Shown here: piece by piece, positions 21,701-29,818 of the stretch
Numbering within the stretch: the stretch's first letter is position 1
Layout: each line of letters begins with the position of its first letter
Origin: Bacteroidia bacterium
GTDB lineage: Bacteria; Bacteroidota; Bacteroidia; B-17B0; Aurantibacillaceae
DNA length: 64,000 nt
Assembly: GCA_026003255.1 (NCBI GenBank)
Contig: BPGX01000004.1
Location: 62,001-126,000, forward strand
Direction of reading: 5' to 3'
The notes under the pieces: model-generated
Told to the model about the DNA's origin: nothing
The model's input: only the letters and a program-made list of their open reading frames with translations
Databases searched by the model: none
Translations under genes and position numbers: made by a program

Positions 21701-21975
21701 TCATCATTGCCAATACTATGACACCTAATGGCGATAACTACAACGACTTCTTCTGGATTGGAATGATTGAACATTATCCAAATAATGAAGTAATGGTATT
21801 CAACCGCTACGGACAAATGATTTACAAAGCCAATAAATACGATAACCAAAAAGTATACTGGGATGGTACTTATCAGGGTAATAAGGTTCCCGATGGGGCT
21901 TATTATTACGTTATCAAGTTTACCGATAGTAATGTAATTTTCAAAGGAAGTATTAATGTGATTAGTAGTCATTAA
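18784..21975 (+). CDS. Secreted beta-propeller/PKD protein with gliding-type T9SS C-terminal domain
   Basis: This 1063-residue protein starts at an ATG 21 bases after the previous stop. Signal peptide MIKKYILLVNTLLCIVVLKLEAQ. Residues about 25-380 form about seven repeats of the type DGYVLTGE...ANMYLYK...GNVEWFRTFG, seen again as GGYLVTGYTNTF...DAFVMRLDNSGNYLWSKSYG, which fits a beta-propeller. Then come a Cys-containing linker, PKD domains (YLGSGATPS, WNFGDGN), two TVCEGSN/VVCYGVN modules and the gliding CTD. The last 89 residues match the 7123 gene with one substitution (KASKYD to KANKYD) although about two dozen codons differ silently. T9SS substrate, probably surface-attached; binding partner unknown. 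Confidence 0.88.
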   Translation: MIKKYILLVNTLLCIVVLKLEAQNQGTYVKTFNFPGYTGAHSLYKTQDDGYVLTGEMRETSSGDANMYLYKASACGNVEWFRTFGSSTNDGANEVKQHSTNGYLITGYYDDNNGGGDKKDVSILKTDVFGNVIWHSTLNNSVANDEDEGNDLIELPGGNVIVGGYTSNFPWSGRNGFFSIISGGTGAMIATKVIGNNGNDVVEFVIGGSLNDFYIGGYTNSFGAGQNDIFLANVDASGNILWIKTYGTSANEGGPKEIKAIRVPTGILIVSYTDNTTLTAGGKDILLINVDLSGNVLWARVYGGNQDESGKNIIISSLGGYLVTGYTNTFTNGDRDAFVMRLDNSGNYLWSKSYGNIGCDYGNDIIDMGMGYIISNNYNNTLNTCSFNNEYDPLIIKIDSIGNSGCNNVSAFFSSNIITSSIISNNINVSSNSQDITSNIQTQYPVPYSTNPVINEQFNCYSCSNVSAAFSTSTNTLCTGDYIILQNTSGGSGGTCFQWIINNSQIINYKDTLILQPNPGSYVVQLNAICGNTVSSYNQTITVYPKPYSQFTFTNNTCFENLPTNYLNIGSSGIGYSYTWYLGSGATPSTVNTPNANNITYAYPGIKNVALVITNSYGCKDSVMHLVSIEPSPSVDFLVSKNPACISDTIYFINNSWIGSGSILNNFYWNFGDGNTSTQKNPFHKYSTAGTFTVTLVATSDYGCDDTAQYTIQIDNLSVSGNITPSFTTVCEGSNLGTLIVNGFNSEIQFWQMSVDSGKTWSVLSNTASIQGYYNLTNTTLFSAWVYNGTCPPVATPIATVQVDKKSDAGILLKDTVVCYGVNSGTLTLTNYFSTIQNWIMYDATNGYQIIPNTNSSYTFNNLTDTTQFAAVVQNGVCPSDTSNYVTVYVQQFNGAIAFPLDTSISLGYSVQITATGGSNYAWTPNYNISDTTAFNPIVWPYKDTTYFVIVTNQYGCVDTASVRIFVEKDYKLIIANTMTPNGDNYNDFFWIGMIEHYPNNEVMVFNRYGQMIYKANKYDNQKVYWDGTYQGNKVPDGAYYYVIKFTDSNVIFKGSINVISSH

Positions 21976-22173
21976 CTTTTCATTTCTTAATTAATTGTCT
22001 TTAAAATTCTATCATTGACGAAAATGCTTTTGTAGTTTTTTAAATTTTCATATAGTCATTTTATATACCCATATTTATTTTCTTACTCATATTACTCTTT
22101 AAAAATGTCATTTTATTGAGCGAACGAGCTATTTGATTTATTGAACGATTATAATTAAGAAAAGTTTAATATT

Positions 22174-22181
22174 TAGATTTG
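22174..22181 (+). promoter_or_regulatory. Predicted -7 box of the SprB-repeat gene
   Basis: TAGATTTG (22174-22181) matches TAnnTTTG and lies 18 bases before the ATG at 22200. The 224-base gap after the previous adhesin gene suggests separate transcription. No clear terminator is visible in that gap, which is otherwise unremarkable AT-rich sequence. Confidence 0.5.
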
Positions 22182-22199
22182 CATCAACAAAAATAAAAT

Positions 22200-25100
22200 A
22201 TGAGAAAAGTATCCCCGTTTGTTTGTCTTTATCTTTTCATTCTCATTCTGTTTTTCTCAAACATTATGCTCGCCCAAACAACTTGTTCTAATGCAGCTCC
22301 TTTTTGCACATCAACCGGAGTTAATTTTCCTGCTGGTGTGAATAATGGCTCCGCTCCTTCAGGACCTGATTATGGTTGTTTATTAACTCAACCCAACCCT
22401 GCTTGGTACTACTTAAATATTGCTACCTCTGGTCCTATTGATATTACATTGACAAATAGTGCTAATGTTGACATTGACTTTATCTTATGGGGGCCTTACT
22501 CCTCTCAAGCCGCAATGTGTCCTAATATTATGACCTCTAGCGGAAGCGGCCCATATATTGTAGATTGTAGCTATTCTACCGCAGCAACAGAATACGTTAA
22601 TATACCCAATGCTATTGCAGGACAGTGGTATATGTTATTGATCACTAATTATTCCAACCAACCTACTAATATTACTGCTACTCAAACAGGTGGCACTGGA
22701 GCAACAAACTGTGCAATTTTATGTAATATTACAGGAATGACTGCTTCTCCAAGTGCTTGTAATCCTTCTAATAACACTTATTCGGTATCAGGAGTAATCA
22801 CAGTTACAGCACCCCCAAGCACAGGTAATCTCACTATCACAAATAGTTGCGGTGGAACTCCAATTACATTAAACCCACCATTTTCTACATCCATTTCTTA
22901 TAGTTTTACTGGTTTAAATTCAAATGGTGCATCTTGTGTTGTAACAGCAGGATTCTCTGCCGACCCCACATGTACTTTTGCAGTTAATTATACTGCTCCT
23001 GCCTCTTGTTCTGTTTCTTGCTCCATGACCGCCTCCGCGTTTCAAACATCAAGTATATCTTGTTATAATGGTTCAAATGGTAGTGCCAGCGTTTCTGTAT
23101 CTTCAGGTACCTCGCCTTTCTCCTATACATGGTCACCAACAGGAGGTAATAGTGCCTCCGCAACAGGTCTAATAGCCGGCAATTATACCGTTACCGTTAA
23201 AGATGCTAACAACTGTTCTGCCAACGCAACTGTCCAAATCACTCAACCTTCTCTCTACACTCTTGCCATGACCACTCAATCCGCCAGCTGTTCAACACCC
23301 GGTTCTGCTACCGTATCTGTAAGCGGTGCTGTAGCCCCTTATTCCTACACATGGTCGCCTAGCGGCGGAAACTCCAACATCGCCACAGGGCTCTCTCCAG
23401 GTTCTTACACCGTAACCATCAAAGATGCAAACAACTGCTATACTACTGCCGTTGCCAATATCACAGGGGCTCCTGCCGTTAGCATTAGTGGTGTGAATAT
23501 TAACTCGGTCGCTTGTAACGGACTTTCCAACGGCTCTGCCACCATCAACCTCTCCGGCGGTGCTACACCCTACTCCTATACATGGACACCTTCCGTTAGT
23601 ACTTCCTCCGTTGCCACAGGATTATCCGGAGGAACTTATTCCGTTCAGGTCAAAGACAATAACAACTGTATCACCAATACCGTCATAACCATTTCTCAAC
23701 CACCTGCTCTTTCTCTCACCGCTACTCAAACCCAAAGCGTAAGTTGTAACGGCGGTAACAATGGTGCTGCTAATGCTTCCCCCAGCGGCGGTGTGGGTGG
23801 ATATACTTATACATGGTCACCTACCGGCGGAAATAGTTCAACTGCTTCCGGTCTTACAACAGGAATCTACACCATCACCGTCAGTGACGCTAACAATTGT
23901 ACTATCTCATCCACCGTCCAGATACTTGAACCGCCTGCCTTATCCCTCACCGCTACTCAAACGCAAAGTGTAAGTTGTAACGGCGGTAACAATGGTGCTG
24001 CTAATGCAACCGCCAGCGGCGGTGTCGGTGGTTACTCCTACACATGGGCACCATCAGGTGGAAATAATGCCAACACATCATCTCTGACCGCCGGCATTTA
24101 TACCATAAATGTATCCGATGCTAATAACTGCGGACCTATTAGCACTACCATCCAAATTATTCAACCGCCCGCATTAAGTATAACAATCACAGGTACCAAT
24201 GTTACCTGTAATGGATACAATGACGGTATTGCTACCGCCTCTGTATCAGGCGGCGTGGGCGGATACACCTATACCTGGTCCCCAACAGGAGGTAATAACA
24301 CTACCGCTTCCAATCTCTTTGCAGGAAATTATACCATACAAGTCAATGACGCCAACGGATGTCCTATTTCTGCCAACATTAACATCACACAACCTTCTGC
24401 TATCAACCTCGCCGTTACACCTAACCCAACCATCTGTTTCGGCAACAGCACCAATATCTCCGCTAATGCCAATGGCGGAACGCCGCCTTACTCCTATTCA
24501 TGGAACCCTAACATCACCTCTACTGGCGGACCAATTACTGTAAACCCAACAGTAACTACTAATTATTATGTCAATGTCAATGATGCTAACGGTTGTACAG
24601 GACCGTCTTCTGTTATCACGGTCTTCGTTAGACCTCCTCTATCAGCTACCGGCTTCACCGCCAATCTCTGCGATGGACAAAGCATCACGCTCTATCCAAC
24701 TATTACCAGTCCAGGTAATAACGGACCATACAATTACATCTGGAGCAATGGCGCCTCCTCGCCCTCTATCACCGTTAATGCTAACATCGCTCTCGGTTCT
24801 TCTAATACTTACTCGGTCATCATAGACGATGGTTGTACAAACCCTTCTGCCATCGCTGAATTTACCATCTTCATCTATCCTAACCCCGTCATCTCTTTCA
24901 GCGCTGACATCACAAAAGGTTGTGTGCCGGTGAATGTCAACTTTACAGCCAATACCAATAGTGTTAGTGTAAGTTCTTATACATGGGATTTTGGAAATGG
25001 ATTGACTGCTACAGGCAATCCTGTTGCTACCAGCTACACTGCTCCCGGCGTTTATTCTCCCACCTTAACTGCTGAAAGTCAATACGGATGTATTACACAA

Positions 25101-25694
25101 ACAGTACTAACTAACTACATTCAAACTTATGGCTATCCAACTGCCGATTTTGAAGCTGATAGCTGGACCGTAACGCCATACGACCCCCTCGTTAATTTTA
25201 TCAATCTATCTTCCGGTGCCGTCAGCTATCAATGGAACTTCGGCGACCCTATGAGCGGATTACTCAATACCAGTACTCAAACCAACCCAAGTCATGAATA
25301 TTTGTACTCCGGAACCTACACGGTAGCACTAATAGCAAAAAATGAATATGGCTGTGCTGACTATATCACTAAAGTAATCTATGTCGATAAAGTATTTAGC
25401 TTATACATCCCGGATGCTTTTACTCCCGATGGTAACGGACTAAACGATGTCTTCCAACCCAAAGGCATCGGTATTGATGAAAGTGATTACAAAATGCTTA
25501 TATTTGACAGATGGGGTGAACTCGTTTTTGAAAGTAATAACTTCCAAAAAGGTTGGGACGGAAGTGTGAAAGGAAGTACAGGTAAAGCCACACAAGATGT
25601 CTATGTGTATAAAATTTATGTGAAAGACCTAAAAGGAAATAGACATGAATTTGTGGGACATGTAACCTGTTTACCTTATACAGGAGAGAAATAA
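22200..25694 (+). CDS. SprB-repeat surface protein with gliding-type T9SS C-terminal domain
   Basis: This 1164-residue protein has a signal peptide (MRKVSPFVCLYLFILILFF ... IMLAQ), an N-terminal Cys-containing sandwich (CSNAAPFCTSTGVNFPAG, DIDFILWGPYSSQ), and six SprB repeats of 75-78 residues (residues about 275-735) with SCNGGNNGAANA, YTYTWSPTGGN and YTITVSDANNC. A PKD-like unit, two PKD domains (WDFGNG, WNFGDP) and a CTD follow (IPDAFTPDGNGLNDVFQP, IFDRWGELVFES, GWDGSVKG). SprB is the mobile gliding adhesin of Flavobacterium johnsoniae, but this protein is far shorter than SprB and the repeat alone does not prove gliding. The repeat region is visibly richer in G+C and C-ending codons than its neighbours. 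It is convergent with thiF, 16 bases between. Confidence 0.88.
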   Translation: MRKVSPFVCLYLFILILFFSNIMLAQTTCSNAAPFCTSTGVNFPAGVNNGSAPSGPDYGCLLTQPNPAWYYLNIATSGPIDITLTNSANVDIDFILWGPYSSQAAMCPNIMTSSGSGPYIVDCSYSTAATEYVNIPNAIAGQWYMLLITNYSNQPTNITATQTGGTGATNCAILCNITGMTASPSACNPSNNTYSVSGVITVTAPPSTGNLTITNSCGGTPITLNPPFSTSISYSFTGLNSNGASCVVTAGFSADPTCTFAVNYTAPASCSVSCSMTASAFQTSSISCYNGSNGSASVSVSSGTSPFSYTWSPTGGNSASATGLIAGNYTVTVKDANNCSANATVQITQPSLYTLAMTTQSASCSTPGSATVSVSGAVAPYSYTWSPSGGNSNIATGLSPGSYTVTIKDANNCYTTAVANITGAPAVSISGVNINSVACNGLSNGSATINLSGGATPYSYTWTPSVSTSSVATGLSGGTYSVQVKDNNNCITNTVITISQPPALSLTATQTQSVSCNGGNNGAANASPSGGVGGYTYTWSPTGGNSSTASGLTTGIYTITVSDANNCTISSTVQILEPPALSLTATQTQSVSCNGGNNGAANATASGGVGGYSYTWAPSGGNNANTSSLTAGIYTINVSDANNCGPISTTIQIIQPPALSITITGTNVTCNGYNDGIATASVSGGVGGYTYTWSPTGGNNTTASNLFAGNYTIQVNDANGCPISANINITQPSAINLAVTPNPTICFGNSTNISANANGGTPPYSYSWNPNITSTGGPITVNPTVTTNYYVNVNDANGCTGPSSVITVFVRPPLSATGFTANLCDGQSITLYPTITSPGNNGPYNYIWSNGASSPSITVNANIALGSSNTYSVIIDDGCTNPSAIAEFTIFIYPNPVISFSADITKGCVPVNVNFTANTNSVSVSSYTWDFGNGLTATGNPVATSYTAPGVYSPTLTAESQYGCITQTVLTNYIQTYGYPTADFEADSWTVTPYDPLVNFINLSSGAVSYQWNFGDPMSGLLNTSTQTNPSHEYLYSGTYTVALIAKNEYGCADYITKVIYVDKVFSLYIPDAFTPDGNGLNDVFQPKGIGIDESDYKMLIFDRWGELVFESNNFQKGWDGSVKGSTGKATQDVYVYKIYVKDLKGNRHEFVGHVTCLPYTGEK
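23706..24170 (+). repeat. Near-identical tandem SprB units within the adhesin gene
   Basis: Units 4 (23706-23936, 77 codons) and 5 (23937-24170, 78 codons) both begin ALSLTATQTQSVSCNGGN and share long stretches at DNA level (for example GTAAGTTGTAACGGCGGTAA in both), unlike the other four units. This points to a fairly recent duplication or to conversion between units. Confidence 0.8.
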
Positions 25695-25710
25695 ACGCGA
25701 TTTTTTTCTT

Positions 25711-26424
25711 TCAAAAAGAAATAATCGTTTGTTTCATATTCCACAGGTCTGAAAGAATGATTTTGTTTGACCATTCGTGTCCCTTGCCAATCGTTGCAAA
25801 TACTATTAATTGTGCCATTAAGGAAGCACAATGAGTAGTTACTGTATTTACAACTCCTGCTTCGGCACAACTTGGTGCTTCTTCAGGAGAAGGTGGTTCA
25901 GGAAAAATATCTCGGAGGTGTTTACTGCCCTTAAAATTTAATAATGCAACCTGTGATGTCCATTTAAATATACTACCAAAAACCAATGGTTTATTTAATT
26001 TTACACAAGTATCATTGATTAAGTAACGAGTATTAAAATTATCCGTGCCATCGGTTATTATATCATAATTTTGAAGAATGCTTTCTATGTTGGATTCATC
26101 TAATAATATTGGATATTCAACAATTTCAATAAAAGGGTTTCGACTGGATATTTTCTCTCTGGCAATTTTTGATTTAGAATGATTAATTTCATCAAAAGTA
26201 TAAAGGTATTGACGATGTAAATTGTGCAGGGAAACAGTATCAAAATCTACAATTCCTATTTTTCCAAATCCAATACCACTGCACATTTGTAATAACGGAC
26301 ATCCCAAACCACCAGCACCAACAATAAGAAGAGAAGTGTTTTTAATTTTTTCCTGATGTTGCAGACCAAAATTTTCAAGAATAATTTGTCTTTGATAGTA
26401 TTTAAATTCTTCTGGTGTTATCAT
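25711..26424 (-). CDS. thiF: ThiF/MoeB-type adenylyltransferase
   Basis: ThiF adenylates the C-terminal glycine of the sulfur carrier ThiS for thiazole synthesis. Visible are the N-terminal YYQRQIILENFG, the ATP loop LLIVGAGGLGCPLLQ (residues about 32-46), the acidic IVDFD, NLHRQYLY with the conserved Arg, and DGTDNFNTRYLIND. The neighbour thiH, six bases upstream, supports a ThiF over a MoeB role. The protein is 237 residues. The usual zinc cysteines are mostly absent: the first pair region reads LRDIFPE, only one Cys remains before AEAG, and the C-terminal CxxC is missing. No thiS, thiG, thiC or thiE is in the window. Confidence 0.85.
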   Translation of the reverse strand: MITPEEFKYYQRQIILENFGLQHQEKIKNTSLLIVGAGGLGCPLLQMCSGIGFGKIGIVDFDTVSLHNLHRQYLYTFDEINHSKSKIAREKISSRNPFIEIVEYPILLDESNIESILQNYDIITDGTDNFNTRYLINDTCVKLNKPLVFGSIFKWTSQVALLNFKGSKHLRDIFPEPPSPEEAPSCAEAGVVNTVTTHCASLMAQLIVFATIGKGHEWSNKIILSDLWNMKQTIISF

Positions 26425-26430
26425 AATGAT

Positions 26431-27546
26431 TTAATCAAACAAAGCATAATCCCAATCTTTCATCACCGCTTCAATACCTTTATTTTTAAGCATCGCGATA
26501 ATTTCTTCCAACGTTCTATTGTCATCAATTTCAAATTGTTCCAGAGATTGTGGTTCTACTACATATCCTCCGGGATTAGTTTTAGATTCGGCACTCATTG
26601 TAGTAAAACCTATTTGTACCAATTTATCTCTTAACTCCCTTCTTTCTCTGGTAGAAAGAGATAGTTCAACATCTGGATTAAACAATCGATACGCACAAAC
26701 TAATTGAATCAATTCATTATCATTAATGTGAATGTTTTCTTTAATAGCCCCTACTGCAGGGCGGATTCGTGGAAAAGAAATAGAATAGCGCGATTTCCAA
26801 TATTTTTTTTGAAGATAATCCAGATGCAAGGCCGTAAGAAAAGAATCTACGCGCCAATCTTCTAAACCTAATAAAACACCTAATCCTATTTTGTGAATTT
26901 CCGCCATTCCAATTCTATCAGGAGTTTCAAGTCGATAATAAAAATTACTTTTTTTACCTTTGGGATGATACGTTTTATACCGTTGAAGATTATAAGTTTC
27001 TTGATACACTAATACGGCATAAACATTTTTATCTGCTAACAGTTTGTATTCTTCTAAATCTAATGGTTGAACTTCTATTGAGATGTTTGCAAAATATTCA
27101 TTTAAAATATCCACAGCATGAGCAATGTAAGAAATACCGACATTCTGATTGTCTTCACCGGTTACGATTAAAATGTGTTCAAATCCTTTATTCTTCAAAA
27201 ACTCTGCTTCTTTGCGTATTTCATTATCTGTAAGTGTTTTTCTTCTGATTTTATTATCAAAACTAAATCCGCAATAGGTACAGATATTTTTACATTCATT
27301 TGATAAATAGAGAGGAGCGTACAAGAAGATATTTTTTCCAAAACGTTGTTTGGTAAGAGATTGACTTTTTTCAATCATTTGAGGTAAAAACTTTTTTGCT
27401 TCAGGAGATACAAGTGCTGCAAAATCCCAAACATTTAATTGTGATTTATTTAATGCTGCTTCAACATTTTCAGGTTTTACAGAGTATATAAAATCCGATA
27501 TTTCATTCCATTGGAATTGATTAAATATATCTGCGAAAGTTTTCAT
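26431..27546 (-). CDS. thiH: 2-iminoacetate synthase (thiazole biosynthesis)
   Basis: This radical-SAM tyrosine lyase cleaves tyrosine to dehydroglycine (2-iminoacetate) and p-cresol for the thiamine thiazole. At 371 residues it has the family length. The cluster motif CKNICTYCGF (CxxxCxxC) is followed by ILIVTGEDNQNVGISYI, VLVYQETYNLQRYKTYHPKGKK, GMAEIHKIGLGVLLGLEDWR and SFPRIRPAVG, all diagnostic of ThiH. The start at 27546 (MKTFADIF) avoids the upstream frame that would overlap tex. It sits between tex and thiF on one strand with gaps of a few bases, so probably one transcript. Confidence 0.95.
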   Translation of the reverse strand: MKTFADIFNQFQWNEISDFIYSVKPENVEAALNKSQLNVWDFAALVSPEAKKFLPQMIEKSQSLTKQRFGKNIFLYAPLYLSNECKNICTYCGFSFDNKIRRKTLTDNEIRKEAEFLKNKGFEHILIVTGEDNQNVGISYIAHAVDILNEYFANISIEVQPLDLEEYKLLADKNVYAVLVYQETYNLQRYKTYHPKGKKSNFYYRLETPDRIGMAEIHKIGLGVLLGLEDWRVDSFLTALHLDYLQKKYWKSRYSISFPRIRPAVGAIKENIHINDNELIQLVCAYRLFNPDVELSLSTRERRELRDKLVQIGFTTMSAESKTNPGGYVVEPQSLEQFEIDDNRTLEEIIAMLKNKGIEAVMKDWDYALFD

Positions 27547-27553
27547 TAAAAAA

Positions 27554-29806
27554 TTATTTTTTACCAAATTTAGATAATAAGAGGTCTAAGGCATTGTCAT
27601 CATTTACTTCTACCGTTGTATTTGAAGTTGACTTCTTCGTGTTTATCCTTGATTTTGGTGTATCTGCAAAAGGATTAGATTTTAGAGATAGTGCTATACG
27701 TCTGCGTGAAATGTCCACATCAATAACTGTAACCTGTACTTTTTGACCAACTTTAATGACATTATTTGGGTCAGAAACAAATTCATCTGATAGATGTGAA
27801 ATATGCACTAAACCATCCTGATGAACGCCCACATCCACAAAAGCACCGAAATTCGTAACATTTGTAACAATGCCCGGTAGTTTCATTCCAATCTTTAAAT
27901 CTTCAATGGTGTGCACGCGTTCGTCAAACTGAAAAATCTCAAATTCTTTACGAGGGTCACGTCCGGGCTTTTCTAATTCATTTAATATATCTTGTAATGT
28001 AGGCAAGCCAACATCTTCTGTAATGTATTTTTCTAATTGTATTTTCTTTCTCAATTCAGGTTTTGCAAGTAAATCTTCTATGGTACAATTTAAGTCGTTT
28101 GCCATTTTTTCTACGATATGATAACTTTCAGGATGAACAGCGCTTTTATCTAATGGATGCATGCCATCACGAATGCGTAAAAAGCCACTGGATTGTTGAA
28201 ATGCCTTTTCACCAAAGCGTGGGACTTTAAGCAAGTCCTTTCTTGATCGAAATGGACCATTTTGTTTTCTGTATTCAACGATATTTTGTGCTAATGAAGG
28301 ACCGATTCCAGAAACATAAGATAATAGTTGTTTGGAAGCAGTATTCAGTTCAACGCCAACAGCATTCACACAACTCATCACAACTTCATCCAATTTTTCT
28401 TTTAAGAGTGTTTGGTCGACATCGTGCTGATATTGTCCCACGCCAATAGATTTAGGGTCAATCTTAACTAGTTCTGCAAGAGGGTCTTGTAATCTTCTGC
28501 CAATTGAAACAGCACCACGAACTGTAACATCCTTATCAGGAAATTCCTCACGTGCAACTTCTGATGCAGAGTAAACAGATGCGCCTGCTTCATTCACCAC
28601 AATTACAGGAATACTTTTAGGTAATTGTTCGATACTTCTGATAAATTGTTCTGTTTCCCGGGACGCGGTTCCATTTCCAATAGCAATGGCTTCTATATTA
28701 TATTTTGCAGCGAGTGCAAGTATAGTATGTTGTGATTTTACAATTTCTCTTTGAGGTTCGTGAGGATAAATTACATCATCATCTAATAAGTTACCTTGTT
28801 CATCAAGGACAACAACTTTGCAACCTGTTCTAAATCCCGGGTCTATTGCTAATACGCGTTTAGTACCTAATGGCGACTGCAATAATAATTCACGGAGGTT
28901 ATTAGCAAATACTTTAATGGCTTCAACATCGGCTTTTTCTTTGGTAAGTATTCTAAATTCTGTCTCTAACGAAGGATGTAACAAACGTTTATATGCATCC
29001 TGAAGGGCTAATTCTAATTGTTCATTGGTGGGATGATTTTTGTTTTTTATTAGGTATTTACGTATGATACTGTAAGCTAATTCTTCATCAATAGAAATAT
29101 CTAAGTACAACACGTCTTCTTTTTCTCCACGGCGCATCGCCAGCATACGATGGGATGGACATTTCATCAATGGTTCAGACCAGTTGTAATAATCTTTGTA
29201 TTTAATTCCGCTTTCTTCTTTGCTTTTAATAACTCTGGATGTTAACACAGCTTCTTCTTCAAATGCTTTTCTCAAGTCAGATCTAATTTCAGCATTTTCA
29301 TTAATGACTTCCGCTATAATGTCACGAGCGCCTTGCAGTACATCGTCTATTGTATGGAGTTCTTTTTCTACATCAATATATTTTGATGCGACTTCTTCGA
29401 TATTGAAAATTTCCTGATGGAGGATTTGAAGGGCTAATGGCTCTAATCCTTTTTCACGAGCAATGGTGGCACGGGTTCTTTTCTTTGGTTTGTAGGGCAA
29501 GTAGAGATCTTCTAATTCGTTCAATGTTTCTGCTATGAGAATTTTGTTTTTTAAATCATCAGTAAGTTTGCCTTGTTCTTCAATGCTTTTTAGTATAGTG
29601 TTTCTTCTATTTTCAAGAGCCAATAACTTTTCAAATAATTCTTTAATAGATGAAATTTGCACTTCATCCAATCCGCCAGTTTTTTCTTTGCGATAGCGGG
29701 CAATAAAAGGAATGGTACATCCTTCTTCAAATAATGAAAGCGTTGAATGTACTTGTTTTTCAGAGATGTTTAATTGTTGTGCAATTTTTGATATAAAGAA
29801 GTTCAT
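27554..29806 (-). CDS. tex: Tex-family RNA-binding transcription accessory protein
   Basis: Tex (YhgF) is a nucleic-acid-binding protein linked to transcription and RNA decay. At 750 residues it is full length. Order: N-terminal helical region with IPFIARYRKEKTGGLDE (residues about 32-48), an RNase H-like domain with LAIDPGFRTGCKVVVLD, the helix-hairpin-helix region YVSGIGPSLAQNIVEYR, and a C-terminal S1 domain with GIVTNVTNFGAFVDVGVHQDGLVH (split by residues), ending in a basic tail. It lies between a sulfotransferase and thiH with tight spacing. Its operon partners look functionally unrelated. Confidence 0.95.
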   Translation of the reverse strand: MNFFISKIAQQLNISEKQVHSTLSLFEEGCTIPFIARYRKEKTGGLDEVQISSIKELFEKLLALENRRNTILKSIEEQGKLTDDLKNKILIAETLNELEDLYLPYKPKKRTRATIAREKGLEPLALQILHQEIFNIEEVASKYIDVEKELHTIDDVLQGARDIIAEVINENAEIRSDLRKAFEEEAVLTSRVIKSKEESGIKYKDYYNWSEPLMKCPSHRMLAMRRGEKEDVLYLDISIDEELAYSIIRKYLIKNKNHPTNEQLELALQDAYKRLLHPSLETEFRILTKEKADVEAIKVFANNLRELLLQSPLGTKRVLAIDPGFRTGCKVVVLDEQGNLLDDDVIYPHEPQREIVKSQHTILALAAKYNIEAIAIGNGTASRETEQFIRSIEQLPKSIPVIVVNEAGASVYSASEVAREEFPDKDVTVRGAVSIGRRLQDPLAELVKIDPKSIGVGQYQHDVDQTLLKEKLDEVVMSCVNAVGVELNTASKQLLSYVSGIGPSLAQNIVEYRKQNGPFRSRKDLLKVPRFGEKAFQQSSGFLRIRDGMHPLDKSAVHPESYHIVEKMANDLNCTIEDLLAKPELRKKIQLEKYITEDVGLPTLQDILNELEKPGRDPRKEFEIFQFDERVHTIEDLKIGMKLPGIVTNVTNFGAFVDVGVHQDGLVHISHLSDEFVSDPNNVIKVGQKVQVTVIDVDISRRRIALSLKSNPFADTPKSRINTKKSTSNTTVEVNDDNALDLLLSKFGKK

Positions 29807-29818
29807 ATTAGTGCAATT

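Noticed and set aside
23022-24420. Regularly spaced repeats resembling a CRISPR array
   Set aside because: The period is about 230 bases, it keeps the reading frame, and the repeats encode SprB domains; there are no short repeats with unique spacers.
24199-24543. 114-codon alternative frame in the SprB gene
   Set aside because: It is a shadow produced by the GC-rich repeat; proline/leucine-rich without homology to anything recognisable.
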